64,000 nucleotides of DNA from Paludisphaera mucosa (GTDB taxonomy: Bacteria > Planctomycetota > Planctomycetia > Isosphaerales > Isosphaeraceae), in assembly GCF_029589435.1 (NCBI RefSeq), contig NZ_JARRAG010000001.1, forward strand, positions 124,001 to 188,000. The letters run 5' to 3'. The notes beneath the pieces are model-generated. The model saw nothing but the letters and a program-made list of their open reading frames with translations, did not search any database and was not told where the DNA came from. Below, piece after piece: positions 1 to 8,678 of this stretch (positions are counted from its first letter, which is position 1; each line of letters starts with the position of its first letter). The position numbers were made by a program, and so were the translations under genes.

Positions 1-1122
1 AGCCTGGCGACGACCTGGGTGCCGGCCGACGCCGAGACCGAGGGCGCCGTGTCGTTCGACGACGACGAGGCGGCCGCGCGGGGCGGGGCGTCGCGGGTGA
101 AGTTCCTGCTCTCGCCGGCGCCCGGCACGCACTGGATGGTCTACCAGAACCGGCTGGTGATCCTGAACCGCAGCCGTCGCGACCTCCAGGCCGGCAACGC
201 CCGGACGTTCCAGGAGACGCTCACGCTCCAGGTGCTGGGGGGCTCGCGGACGCTTATCGAGGACATGCTGGAGGAGGCCCGCGCGCTGGCCTGCCCGAAG
301 TCGCCGGGGGTGAGCATCCTCACCAGCCGGTACGAGTCGTGGGAGGCCACCTCGTGGCAGCCGCGGCGGCCGCTGGCCTCGCTGGTGCTGGGCGACGGCG
401 TGCTCGAAGACGTGCTGGACGACCTCCGGGAGTTCTCCCGGTCACGGACGTGGTACGTCGAGCGCGGGGTGCCGTACCGCCGGGGCTACCTGCTGCACGG
501 GCCGCCGGGCAACGGCAAGACGACGCTCGTGCTGGCCGCGGCCGGCGAGCTGAACCTGTCGGTCGCGGTCCTGAGCCTGAGCAACCGCGTCCTCTCCGAC
601 GACTCGCTGCGCGCCATGGTCGACGCCCTGCCGCCGGCCACGATCCTCCTCATCGAGGACGTGGACTGCGTCTTCAAGACCGAGCGGACGACGGGCGACC
701 AGACGGGGGTGACCCTCAGCGGCCTGCTCAACGCGCTCGACGGCGTCAGCTCGCGCGAGGGCCGGATCCTGTTCCTGACGACGAACCACCCCGAGCGGCT
801 CGACCCGGCGCTGGTGCGTCCCGGCCGGGTCGACAAGCGGGTGTCGCTGGGCGACGCCACGCGGAGCCAGGCGCGCCGGCTCTACCTCTGGTTTTACCGC
901 GGCTGCGGCCTGGCCGACGACCGCCTCGAAGACCTGGCCGAGCTGTTCGCCGAGCAGGTCCCCGAGGGCGAGGTCTGCATGGCCGCCGTCCAGGAGCACT
1001 TCCTCCGCCACCGCTCCTCGCCCGAGGCCGCGGCGCACGAGGCGGATTTCGAGGTCCCCGAGCCGTCGCCCGCCGACGCGAACGGCGAGGCCTCGAAGGG
1101 GGCGGCCGAGATCCTGGCCTGA
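1..1122 (+). CDS. BCS1-like AAA ATPase, 5' end cut by window edge
   Basis: AAA-family ATPase related to mitochondrial BCS1. The frame is open to base 1, so the true start lies outside the window. The N-terminal part resembles the BCS1 substrate-binding region (VILNRS, then a segment with TLTLQVLGG). Walker A GPPGNGKTT is at bases 499-525, Walker B is LLIEDVD with a following Cys, and the second region of homology has TTNHPERLDPALVRPGRVD, giving the arginine fingers. In eukaryotes BCS1 translocates the folded Rieske protein; the bacterial homologues have no agreed function, and none is assigned here. The C-terminal 35 residues are acidic and Pro/Ala-rich, probably disordered. ATPase identity is secure, biological role unknown. 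Confidence 0.85.
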   Translation, partial: SLATTWVPADAETEGAVSFDDDEAAARGGASRVKFLLSPAPGTHWMVYQNRLVILNRSRRDLQAGNARTFQETLTLQVLGGSRTLIEDMLEEARALACPKSPGVSILTSRYESWEATSWQPRRPLASLVLGDGVLEDVLDDLREFSRSRTWYVERGVPYRRGYLLHGPPGNGKTTLVLAAAGELNLSVAVLSLSNRVLSDDSLRAMVDALPPATILLIEDVDCVFKTERTTGDQTGVTLSGLLNALDGVSSREGRILFLTTNHPERLDPALVRPGRVDKRVSLGDATRSQARRLYLWFYRGCGLADDRLEDLAELFAEQVPEGEVCMAAVQEHFLRHRSSPEAAAHEADFEVPEPSPADANGEASKGAAEILA

Positions 1123-1247
1123 GCCCGGATCCGGGAGGGTCGCCGCACCTCGTCGTTGTCCCGGCGAGGTGGGGCGGTTAGCCTGGCTCAGGGGCGGACG
1201 ACGCCCTCCTCCACGTCCGGACGGGCCTCGTGTTCGGAGCCGCCCGC

Positions 1248-2693
1248 ATGATCGCGACGTTGCCGACGCGCGCATCGAGACTGGGTCGTCTGTTCCTTCT
1301 GATCGGGGCCCTGGCGAGTCGCGACGCGACGGCGGGCGCCATCGACGAACCGGCCGCGCCGACGGCGCCGCTCCGGGTCCAGGGGAGGGTCGACAAGGCC
1401 CTGAGCCTGACCGAGACCGAGCTGGCCGGCATGCCCAGGAAGGCCGTCCGGGCGAGGGATCAGGGCGGGGCCGAGGCCGAGTACGAGGGCGTGCCCCTCT
1501 TCGAGATTCTCCAGCGCGCCGGGCTCCCGCCGGGCGGGACGGCCGCCTCCTGGGTCGTGGTCGAGGGCTCGGACGGGCATCGGGCCGTCTTCGCGACGGC
1601 GGAGCTGGATCCGGCCTTCGCCGACCGGGTCGTGCTGCTGGCGGATCGTCGCTACGGCCGGCCGATCGCCGGGACCGAGGGGCCGTTGCGCGTCGTCGTT
1701 CCCGGGGAAAAGAGCCAGGCGCGCTGGGTCCGGATGGTCGTCTCCATCACCGTCCAGCGGCCCGGCCCCAACGTGTTCGGCGAGACGGCGGAGCGGCTCC
1801 GGGACGCCCGGACGCTTTCCTATCGTTGCTCGTCTCGCGACCTGGGAGTGATCCGGAGTTACGAAAGGCACACCGGGCCGACGCGGACGGAGATCGGCGA
1901 GCCGCCGGTGCTGGCCGTCGTCACGGACGTCGACCGCGGCGAGGTCCTCATCCTCGACGTGGCGGGCAAATTCGCTTTCCACCAGAACTTGCTGCCGCTC
2001 GAAGAGGGGGAATGGAGCCGGCGGAGCCTGGCCTCGGCGATCTCGACGGCCCTGCGCTCCCTGGCCGGGAAGGAGGAGCGGCCCGACGGCCGGCGGCCTT
2101 TTGGCGACGTCCTGGCGGAAGTCTACCGCGTCGATGTCGAGGGTCGTCCGTGGACCTTCTGGATCGACCCGGGTCGCAAATCCCCCCTGCTCGTCGAGTC
2201 GAGCCTGCCGACGCCGGAAGGCGAATCGCGGTTCACCCTGACCGACTTCCGCATCGACCCGCCGATTGACGACGCCCTCTTCCGGCTCGAACCGCCGGAA
2301 GGCTACGTCCTGCGCGACCTCGACGCGCCGGGGCCGAAGGAAGAAGAGGCCCTGGTCGACCTGCTCCGCTTCGCCGCCACTGCGTCCGGCGGCCGATTCC
2401 CGACGAAACTCGACGCCTCGGAGCTGACCGAACGATTCCCAGCGGAACCATGGGAGAAGGACCGGCGCCTGGTGCGGTGGATTTTCGGCACGGCGATCCA
2501 TGGCTCCATTTTCGCGCGAAATCCTCCGGGCGGATGGCACGGCTACTCCCCCGATGAAGTGAAGCTCGGGAACCGGGACAGGATCGTCTTCTGGCACCAT
2601 CCGTGGGGCCAAAGGACCTACCGTGCCGTCTTCGGCGACCTCCATGTCGAGAACGTGACCGCCGAGGACCTGCCTCCGGAACCCGATCGCTGA
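1248..2693 (+). CDS. Exported fusion: molybdopterin-fold domain + planctomycete sigma-associated C-terminal domain
   Basis: A 481-residue protein. The ATG at 1248 is preferred: GGAG lies 8 bases upstream and it begins a signal-like segment (basic, then LFLLIGAL); a GTG at 1230 is possible. Residues about 40-170 look like the oxidoreductase molybdopterin-binding fold (VPLFEILQRAG, then RPIAGTEGPLRVVVPGE, then WVRMV). The domain has no cysteine, so the usual Mo-ligating Cys is absent. Residues about 175-481 are homologous throughout to the protein at 5592-6812 (shared RTEIGEPP, SLAGK, FRIDPP-DDALFR, YRA-F-DLHVE). The two thus look like domain-shuffled paralogues 2.9 kb apart. Function unknown; possibly a cofactor-less binding module on a periplasmic scaffold (inference). 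Confidence 0.8.
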   Translation: MIATLPTRASRLGRLFLLIGALASRDATAGAIDEPAAPTAPLRVQGRVDKALSLTETELAGMPRKAVRARDQGGAEAEYEGVPLFEILQRAGLPPGGTAASWVVVEGSDGHRAVFATAELDPAFADRVVLLADRRYGRPIAGTEGPLRVVVPGEKSQARWVRMVVSITVQRPGPNVFGETAERLRDARTLSYRCSSRDLGVIRSYERHTGPTRTEIGEPPVLAVVTDVDRGEVLILDVAGKFAFHQNLLPLEEGEWSRRSLASAISTALRSLAGKEERPDGRRPFGDVLAEVYRVDVEGRPWTFWIDPGRKSPLLVESSLPTPEGESRFTLTDFRIDPPIDDALFRLEPPEGYVLRDLDAPGPKEEEALVDLLRFAATASGGRFPTKLDASELTERFPAEPWEKDRRLVRWIFGTAIHGSIFARNPPGGWHGYSPDEVKLGNRDRIVFWHHPWGQRTYRAVFGDLHVENVTAEDLPPEPDR

Positions 2694-2709
2694 CGGCTCG
2701 GCCCCGGGC

Positions 2710-4830
2710 TCAGGGGCGGGCCGGGCCCCGCGGCTCTTCGGCCCGGGGCTTCCACGACTCGTCGAAGAAGCCCGCCTGGACGACCTTGCCGTGGCCGCGG
2801 GGGGTCGCCGGGACGGCCACGTCGACGACGGCGAAGTCGGGGAGCTTGGGGGTCTGTCGGGCGTTGTTCAGGTCGTCGAACTCGCGGTACGTGAAGCCGC
2901 TGTTGAGCACGACGTAGCGCCTGGGGTTGAGCGGGTTGGGATGGATCAGGATCGGCGCGTGCGTCTTCGCGTCGTGGGTCGCGCCGGCGATCTCGACGCG
3001 GTCCTTGTCCCACTTCACCGGGAGCCTGTCGAGGACCTTCGCGAGCACGGCGTTGCTGCCGGGGTCGCCCCAGAGGACGAGGTTGCAGTCGGCGACGTCG
3101 GCCTCGGTGACGTCCTTGTCGTCCTTGACCCGGGCCTGGCCGCGGAACTGCTTCCGCCAGCGGTCGAGGGCGAGGGCCAGCTCGGCCTTCGACCAGGCGT
3201 CGACCGGCTCATTGAGGGCGGGCCCTGTCGGACGGACCATCAGGAAGGCGTCGTAGAAGGCGTCGTCGATCGGCCCCTGGAGGCCGTGACGCTTGGCGAG
3301 CCCGCCCTCGTCGGGGCCGGCGAGGATCCAGTGGCCGTCGACCTTCCGGAATCGGGCGGTCCACGACCGGTCGGAGCCGGCCTTGGGGGCCAGGACGACG
3401 TCGCCGTCGATCTGGGCCTTGAAGGCCTTCCGGGGGTCGAAGGGGGCGTATCCCGGGGGGACCGTCAGCGTCAGCGCCGTGACGTTCTCGGTCGAGACGT
3501 CGGGGCCGAGGCGGTCGTTGCCGATCATCGACATGGAGCCGTCGAAGAAGGAACAGAGCTGCGCGTTGACGCGGGCCCGCTCCCAGTGCCGCGCCAGGCC
3601 GTCGACCTGGACCCAGGACGACGTGTTGTAGCGCAGGGTGTAGGTCGTGAAGTCGACTTCCGCGGGGACGGGGTCGCGGCCCTTGCGGGCGATCGAGTCG
3701 AGGCGGCGGTTGATCTCGGCCCTGGCCTCGGGCGTGTAGTTGTGGCCCGCGCCGGCACCGATGACGTGGACCAGGTCGATGTTCCCGTCCTCGGCCAGCT
3801 CCGGGGCCAAGATGCCGTTGGCCAGCTTCTGGAGTGGGCTCTGGCCACCCAGTTCGCGGAGCGCCCGGGCCATGAGGTCGGCGGCCTGCTTCTGCTTGTC
3901 CTTCTCGCCGCTGTAGGCGACGGTCGGCACGTTGAACAGGTTGCCGGCGTAGCCGGTGCTGTCGTAGAGCCGCCAGAGCGTCTGCTCGTACCAGGGCGGA
4001 GGCGTCGCGCCCTCGCGGAAGACGCCCAGGAAGTCGGCCGACTCTGCGAACCCCGCGCCCGGGGCGGCCGCGGCCCAGACGCCCGGGAAGTGGGTGGCGA
4101 ATTGCCAGGCGGCGGCGCCCCCCATCGAGAAGCCCCGCATGATCAGCCGGTCGTCGTCGATGGGATAGTGCGACCTGACGTCGTCGAGCGCCTCGAACAG
4201 GTCGACCTCGCCGGCGAACTTGTTGGCGTTGCAGAACCGGCCGTAGGGATGGAGCACGAAGGCGTCGGCCGGCGCGAACTCGCCGACCGAGGTCATCCTC
4301 TGCCGCAGGAAGCTCACCTCGCCGAGGGTCTCGCCGCGGCCGTGGCACCAGACGTCGAGCCGGAACCGATGGGGGGAATCCGGCCGGTAGGACTTCGGCA
4401 CGACGAGCCCGTAGGGCTGGATCGAGCCGTCGATCTTCGAGACGTATCCGCGGACGATCGGGCCCGTCGCCGCATTCCAGGGGGGCTCGACGCGGCCCAG
4501 GGCCTCCGCCCGCTTCTCGCCCTCCTCCAGCAGCGACCGGGCCGCCGCCACCTCCTTGAGGTCGAAGAACTCGCCGTACCGCAGCGCCGTATCGACGGCC
4601 ACGGCGAAGACCTCGACGTCGGGCAGTAGCGCCCGGAACGGCGGCGCCTTGCGGAGGCCGTCGATCCGCCGGCCCAGGGCCTCGACCCTGGCTTGCAGCG
4701 CGGCTCGATCGGCCTCGGGGACGACGACGCCCGGCGGGGGGATCGGCCGGATCTTCTCGGCGGGGCCCTGGGCCTGCGCCGGGTCGGACGCGGCGAGCAC
4801 GAGGCAGAGGCATAGCGAGCGGTTCAGCAT
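2710..4830 (-). CDS. Secreted prolyl-oligopeptidase-type alpha/beta hydrolase
   Basis: 706 residues from the ATG at 4830, which starts a signal peptide (MLNRSLCLCLVLAAS...AQAQG). The alpha/beta-hydrolase core is in the middle: GFSMGG gives the nucleophile Ser235, GEKDKQ follows the strand that usually bears the acid, and GAGAGHNYT carries the likely catalytic His. It is longer than a plain hydrolase; the C-terminal 250 residues form an additional beta-rich module (ending near VLNSGFTYREFDD, typical of planctomycete prolyl-oligopeptidase-family proteins). Expected role is extracellular or periplasmic peptide or ester hydrolysis; substrate unknown. It converges on the molybdopterin-fold gene, with 16 bases between the stops, and is divergent from the ECF sigma factor. 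Confidence 0.88.
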   Translation of the reverse strand: MLNRSLCLCLVLAASDPAQAQGPAEKIRPIPPPGVVVPEADRAALQARVEALGRRIDGLRKAPPFRALLPDVEVFAVAVDTALRYGEFFDLKEVAAARSLLEEGEKRAEALGRVEPPWNAATGPIVRGYVSKIDGSIQPYGLVVPKSYRPDSPHRFRLDVWCHGRGETLGEVSFLRQRMTSVGEFAPADAFVLHPYGRFCNANKFAGEVDLFEALDDVRSHYPIDDDRLIMRGFSMGGAAAWQFATHFPGVWAAAAPGAGFAESADFLGVFREGATPPPWYEQTLWRLYDSTGYAGNLFNVPTVAYSGEKDKQKQAADLMARALRELGGQSPLQKLANGILAPELAEDGNIDLVHVIGAGAGHNYTPEARAEINRRLDSIARKGRDPVPAEVDFTTYTLRYNTSSWVQVDGLARHWERARVNAQLCSFFDGSMSMIGNDRLGPDVSTENVTALTLTVPPGYAPFDPRKAFKAQIDGDVVLAPKAGSDRSWTARFRKVDGHWILAGPDEGGLAKRHGLQGPIDDAFYDAFLMVRPTGPALNEPVDAWSKAELALALDRWRKQFRGQARVKDDKDVTEADVADCNLVLWGDPGSNAVLAKVLDRLPVKWDKDRVEIAGATHDAKTHAPILIHPNPLNPRRYVVLNSGFTYREFDDLNNARQTPKLPDFAVVDVAVPATPRGHGKVVQAGFFDESWKPRAEEPRGPARP

Positions 4831-5061
4831 CGGCGGTTCATCCTTCCCGGAACGACCCGGGTCGACCCGGTCCGAAGGTGATCGGGATTCGCGCAGGCGA
4901 CCGGCGGCCCCGGCGGCGGCCGTTCCGCCCCCGATCATACGGCCCGGGCGGGACGTCGTCACCTTCCCGTTCGGCCCGGCGGAAATCCCCGCCCGACCTG
5001 CAAGATGGCCGGCGTCTCCGGCGACTTGGTTGTCGGGCGGTCGATCGCCCGGGAGGGACGC

Positions 5062-5595
5062 ATGCCGGATTGGGACGAGATCCTGGCCCGGGAAGGTCCG
5101 GCGGTCTGGAGGACGGCCTACCGGATCCTCGGCGACCGGGCCGACGCGGACGAATGCTTCCAGGAGGCGTTCCTCGACGCCTGGGAGGTCTCGCGTCGAG
5201 GCCCCGTCCGGAGCCGGCCCGCCTTGCTGAAGCGGCTGGTCGCGGCCCGCGCCGTCGACCGGCTGCGACGCCGCGCCCGGCGGGGGTCGCACGGGGCGGT
5301 CGCGGACTGGGACGCCTTGGGCGGCCCCGGGCCGTCGCCGTCGAGGTCGGCCGAGGACTCCGAGCTGCCCCGGCGGCTTCGCGAAGCCCTGGCGCGGCTG
5401 CCCGCGAAGCAGGCGCAGGCCTTCTGCCTGCGGGCCCTGGAGGAGTGGAGCTACGCCGAGATCGCCGAGCACCTGGGGGCGACCGTCGACGCCGTCGGCG
5501 TGCTCCTGCACCGGGCGCGCACGCGGCTCCGCGCCTTGCTCGCCCGGCCGCGGGAGGTCCCCGGCCCGCCCCTCGCCGCGGAGGAACCCTCATGA
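5062..5595 (+). CDS. ECF RNA polymerase sigma factor
   Basis: 177-residue sigma-70 family factor of the extracytoplasmic type. Region 2 is at about 8-75 (WRTAYRILGDRADADECFQE, then AARAVDRLRRRAR). Region 4 is at about 105-165 (ALARLPAKQAQAF, then SYAEIAEHLGATVDAVGVLLHRAR, a helix-turn-helix). The start at 5062 has GGGAGGGA just upstream; an upstream in-frame ATG at 5005 would add 19 residues and is less likely. Its stop overlaps the start of the next gene (ATGA), so translation is probably coupled and the next protein is the likely regulator or effector partner. Confidence 0.93.
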   Translation: MPDWDEILAREGPAVWRTAYRILGDRADADECFQEAFLDAWEVSRRGPVRSRPALLKRLVAARAVDRLRRRARRGSHGAVADWDALGGPGPSPSRSAEDSELPRRLREALARLPAKQAQAFCLRALEEWSYAEIAEHLGATVDAVGVLLHRARTRLRALLARPREVPGPPLAAEEPS

Positions 5596-6812
5596 CCCCG
5601 ACCGACGCCGATGCCGAACCCGACGATCGCCTGGCCCGCGCCGAGGCGGCCCTCAGGGACGCGACCGTCCCCGAGGGGCCGTCCGCCGACCTCGTCGCCC
5701 GAACCCGCGCCGCGCTCCGCGCGGCCGACGCGCGGTCGGCCCCAGACCCCCAATTCCGGAGAAGGACCATGTTCACGATGTTCAAGTTCGCCGCCGCGGC
5801 GCTCGCGGCCCTCGCGACCGCCGGCCTCACCTACCTCGCCGCACCCCCGAGGGCGGCGGCGACCACCGCGTTCCAGGAGGCGGCGAAGAAGCTCCGGGAG
5901 GCCCGGACGCTCTCCTACCGCGGCTCGTTCCGCGCGCCCGGCCAGGACGCGCCGACGATCATGATCCTGTACTACAAGGATCCCGGGCGGACCCGCACCG
6001 AGATCGGCGAACCCCCGACGGTGGCTTCCATCGTGGACGCCTCGCGGGGCGAGATCCTGATCCTCGACCTCGCCCAGAAGACGGCCACCCGCCAGGATTG
6101 GAAGCCCGACGACGCCCAGAAACCCCGCCTGGAGCGGCAGGCGTCGGACTTCGCCGAGCAACTGCGGTCCCTCGCCGGCAAGGACGCCAGGTCCGTCGGC
6201 CGGCGCAGGATCGGCGAGGTCGAGGCCCAGGGCTTCCGCGTCGAGGACGAGGGCCTGGAATGGACCGCCTGGATCGACCCCGCGAAGAAGCTCCCGCTCC
6301 TCATGGAGTCGACCGTCATGGGCATGACGTTCGTGATGAGCGACTTCCGCATCGACCCGCCGCTCGACGACGCCCTCTTCCGCATGGACCCGCCCGACGG
6401 CTTCGCGGCCCGCAAGATCGACGCGCTGCCGCCGGCCGGCGGCGAGCAGAGCCTGATCGACCTGCTCCGCCTCTACGCCGAGGCCGGCGAAGGGGACTTC
6501 CCGCCTCGGCTCGACGACGTGACCGCGGTCACGACCGCGTTCCAGAAGCGGTTTCCCAAGGAGCAGTGGAAGGGGGCGGACGATCCCCGGATGATCCGGA
6601 CCGTGCAGTCGCTCGCCGCCGCAGTCGTCTTCGTCCAGCTCAACCTGAAGCGAGCCTTCGGCTACGCCCCCGACGGCGCGAAGCTCGGGGACGCCGGCCG
6701 CGTCCTGTTCTGGTACCGTCCGAAAGACGCCGAGTCCTACCGCGCGATCTTCGCCGACCTCCACGTCGAGGACGTGGCCGAGGACCGCCTGCCCGAGAAA
6801 CCGAAGTTCTGA
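5592..6812 (+). CDS. Membrane-anchored sigma-factor partner with LolA-like/planctomycete C-terminal domain
   Basis: 406 residues, ATG overlapping the sigma factor stop. Residues 1-55 are a cytoplasmic acidic/Ala-rich tail (DDRLARAEAALRD) where such proteins meet the sigma factor; one membrane segment follows (FKFAAAALAALATAGLTYLA); the rest is outside. The external part starts with REARTLSYRGSF, as in the LolA-like sigma-associated planctomycete proteins, and ends with a conserved SYRAIFADLHVEDV block. No zinc-binding anti-sigma (ZAS) Cys/His motif is visible. Probable role: anti-sigma or envelope-sensing partner (inference from operon and topology). Clear paralogue of the C-terminal two thirds of the protein at 1248-2693. 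Confidence 0.82.
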   Translation: MTPTDADAEPDDRLARAEAALRDATVPEGPSADLVARTRAALRAADARSAPDPQFRRRTMFTMFKFAAAALAALATAGLTYLAAPPRAAATTAFQEAAKKLREARTLSYRGSFRAPGQDAPTIMILYYKDPGRTRTEIGEPPTVASIVDASRGEILILDLAQKTATRQDWKPDDAQKPRLERQASDFAEQLRSLAGKDARSVGRRRIGEVEAQGFRVEDEGLEWTAWIDPAKKLPLLMESTVMGMTFVMSDFRIDPPLDDALFRMDPPDGFAARKIDALPPAGGEQSLIDLLRLYAEAGEGDFPPRLDDVTAVTTAFQKRFPKEQWKGADDPRMIRTVQSLAAAVVFVQLNLKRAFGYAPDGAKLGDAGRVLFWYRPKDAESYRAIFADLHVEDVAEDRLPEKPKF

Positions 6813-6919
6813 GGGGCGGCCCGGCCCGGTGCACGCTCGCACGCGGCGAGGGATTTGGTAGGATGGGGAGGCTTCGGTCCTCCTGACCCGTTCGAACCAC
6901 CCAGGGGCCCGCATCGCGT

Positions 6920-7579
6920 ATGGTCGAGCAATACGGCGTCCACTTCATGCTCGCCGGCCTGGCGCTGATGACGATCGGCTGGCTCTGGCTGGTGGTGAAG
7001 GCGTTCCGGGACCGGGTCGGCTGGGGGGTGGCGATCCTGGTCTTCCCGCCGCTCGCCCCGATCTACGTCCTGGCGAAGGGCGGGGCGGTCTGGGCCCCGG
7101 CGGCCCTTATCGCCCTGGGCCTGGCCTCGGCCGCCTTCCCGCCGCTCTACACCCGGCTCGTGCCGATCGACCTGGGGCCGCACGAGCGGCTCGTCGACGG
7201 CGAGCGGCACTTGACCCTGACCGGGTGGGACCGCAAGGACTACGCCGTCCTGGGGTCCAAATCCGACGCCGTCGTCCTCCAGATGGCCAATCCCGACGTC
7301 GGCGACGAGACCTTGCGGAATCTCAAGGGCTTCACCATGCTCCGCGAGCTGGACCTGAACGACACGAAGGTCACCGACGCCGGCCTGGAGGTCATCAAGG
7401 ACCTCCCCGCGCTGACGACCCTGCGGCTGAAGAACACGAAGATCACCGACGCCGGCTTCAAGGCGTCGCTCGCCGCCAAGGAGCCGCTCCAGCGCCTTGA
7501 CTTGACGGGGACGGCCGTCGATCGTGAGACGGTGGAGGCGTGGAAGTCGGCGAAGCCGGGCCGACGCGCCATGCGGTAG
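6920..7579 (+). CDS. Small membrane protein with C-terminal leucine-rich repeats
   Basis: 219 residues. Three hydrophobic segments occupy roughly residues 8-27, 34-52 and 58-76; the remainder is soluble. Residues about 120-200 contain leucine-rich repeats of the planctomycete type (LKGFTMLRELDLNDTKVTDAG, then LPALTTLRLKNTKITDAG, then LQRLDLTGTAV). The LRR part probably mediates a protein contact; no catalytic motif is seen. The gene lies between the sigma-partner gene and the lipase, all on the plus strand with short gaps, but co-transcription is not shown. Confidence 0.78.
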   Translation: MVEQYGVHFMLAGLALMTIGWLWLVVKAFRDRVGWGVAILVFPPLAPIYVLAKGGAVWAPAALIALGLASAAFPPLYTRLVPIDLGPHERLVDGERHLTLTGWDRKDYAVLGSKSDAVVLQMANPDVGDETLRNLKGFTMLRELDLNDTKVTDAGLEVIKDLPALTTLRLKNTKITDAGFKASLAAKEPLQRLDLTGTAVDRETVEAWKSAKPGRRAMR

Positions 7580-7622
7580 GCGTCTCGACGATCGGACGAC
7601 GGCCTCAACGAGGGTTCCAGGC

Positions 7623-8489
7623 ATGTCCACGAAGCTCGACGTGTCGCGCCACGGCGACCCGCGGAACGCGCTGCTGCTGGCCGAGGCCTGCTCGCTGGCC
7701 TACTTCGACGAGCCCCAGGCCGCCAAGGGGTTCCGCGAGGCCCTGGGCCTCGACGCCCGCCTGGTCGCCGCCGAGAACACGCAGGTCTACCTGGCGCAGA
7801 GCCCCGAGGTGGTGCTGGTGGCCTTCCGGGGCTCGGAGTGCCCGACGACGCTCGACGGCTTCAAGGACTGGCTGCTGACGAACGCCAACAACTACCTGAT
7901 CCTCCCCGAGGGCCGGATCGGCACCGACTTCGTCGCCGCGGGCGTCGGCGCGCGGTTCCACCGCGGCTTCATGGCGGCCCTCGACGACATCTGGACGCCC
8001 CTGTTCACGGCCGTCGACGAGGCGATCCGCCAGGCCGAGCGGCCGCTCTGGGTCACCGGCCACAGCCTCGGCGGGGCGCTCGCCCTGCTCGCCGCCTGGC
8101 GGTTCGAGCGCAACTTCCTGACGGTCGACGAGGTCGTGACCTTCGGCGCGCCGATGATCGGCAACGAGGCGGCGGCCGGGGCGTTCGAGAAGCAGTTCGC
8201 CAAGAAGATCTCGCGCTACGTCAACTTCGAGGACCCGGTCCCGCTGCTCCCCTCGGTGAGCCTGCTGACCAACACCTACGTCCACTGCCCGACCGAGGTC
8301 TCGCTCGCCGACCCCGCCGCCACGTCCGCCTTCGACGCCCTCAAGCACAAGGCCGGCGCCGCCGCCGACGCCGTCCTCCACGCCAGCCTGATCGACGAGG
8401 TCTGGGGCGCCGTCCAGGGCCGGATCTCGGCCCACTTCATCGATCGCTATCTCGACCGCGTCAAGAAGAAGATCGACGAGATGGCGTAA
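7623..8489 (+). CDS. Lipase family (class 3) protein
   Basis: 288 residues from an ATG at 7623. The alpha/beta-hydrolase signature of fungal-type class 3 lipases is clear: VAFRGSE (oxyanion strand), FHRGFM, the nucleophile elbow VTGHSLGGALA, and TFGAPMIGN; NFEDPVPLLP provides the usual Asp after the core. There is no obvious signal peptide, so it may act in the cytoplasm or leave by another route. Expected to hydrolyse acylglycerols or related esters; natural substrate unknown. The gene stands alone between the LRR protein and the KaiC gene. Confidence 0.9.
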   Translation: MSTKLDVSRHGDPRNALLLAEACSLAYFDEPQAAKGFREALGLDARLVAAENTQVYLAQSPEVVLVAFRGSECPTTLDGFKDWLLTNANNYLILPEGRIGTDFVAAGVGARFHRGFMAALDDIWTPLFTAVDEAIRQAERPLWVTGHSLGGALALLAAWRFERNFLTVDEVVTFGAPMIGNEAAAGAFEKQFAKKISRYVNFEDPVPLLPSVSLLTNTYVHCPTEVSLADPAATSAFDALKHKAGAAADAVLHASLIDEVWGAVQGRISAHFIDRYLDRVKKKIDEMA

Positions 8490-8678
8490 GTCCTTGCCCG
8501 GAAAGACCGCACGACGTCCCCTCGGCCCGCGCCCGCGATGGGTTCGGGCGACCGCGATACGACGCGTGCGGGTCTGGTTCGCAATTTGCGAGAGGAGATC
8601 CGGGCGGGGCGCGGTGGCGCCGCGGTGGGTCGGACGAGGGCGACGATCCGCCTTCGGTTCGAGTCGAAGAGGGACCTC

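Noticed and set aside
1188-2645. Antisense open frame of 485 codons across the molybdopterin-fusion gene
   Set aside because: High-GC shadow of a clearly conserved plus-strand gene; no motif in its translation.
2791-4629. Antisense open frame of 612 codons over the prolyl-oligopeptidase gene
   Set aside because: Val/Gly/Arg-rich translation without any fold signature; opposite strand has an intact catalytic triad.
6880-6910. Possible tRNA T-loop (gttcgaac)
   Set aside because: No acceptor stem, anticodon arm or CCA-like 3' end around it.
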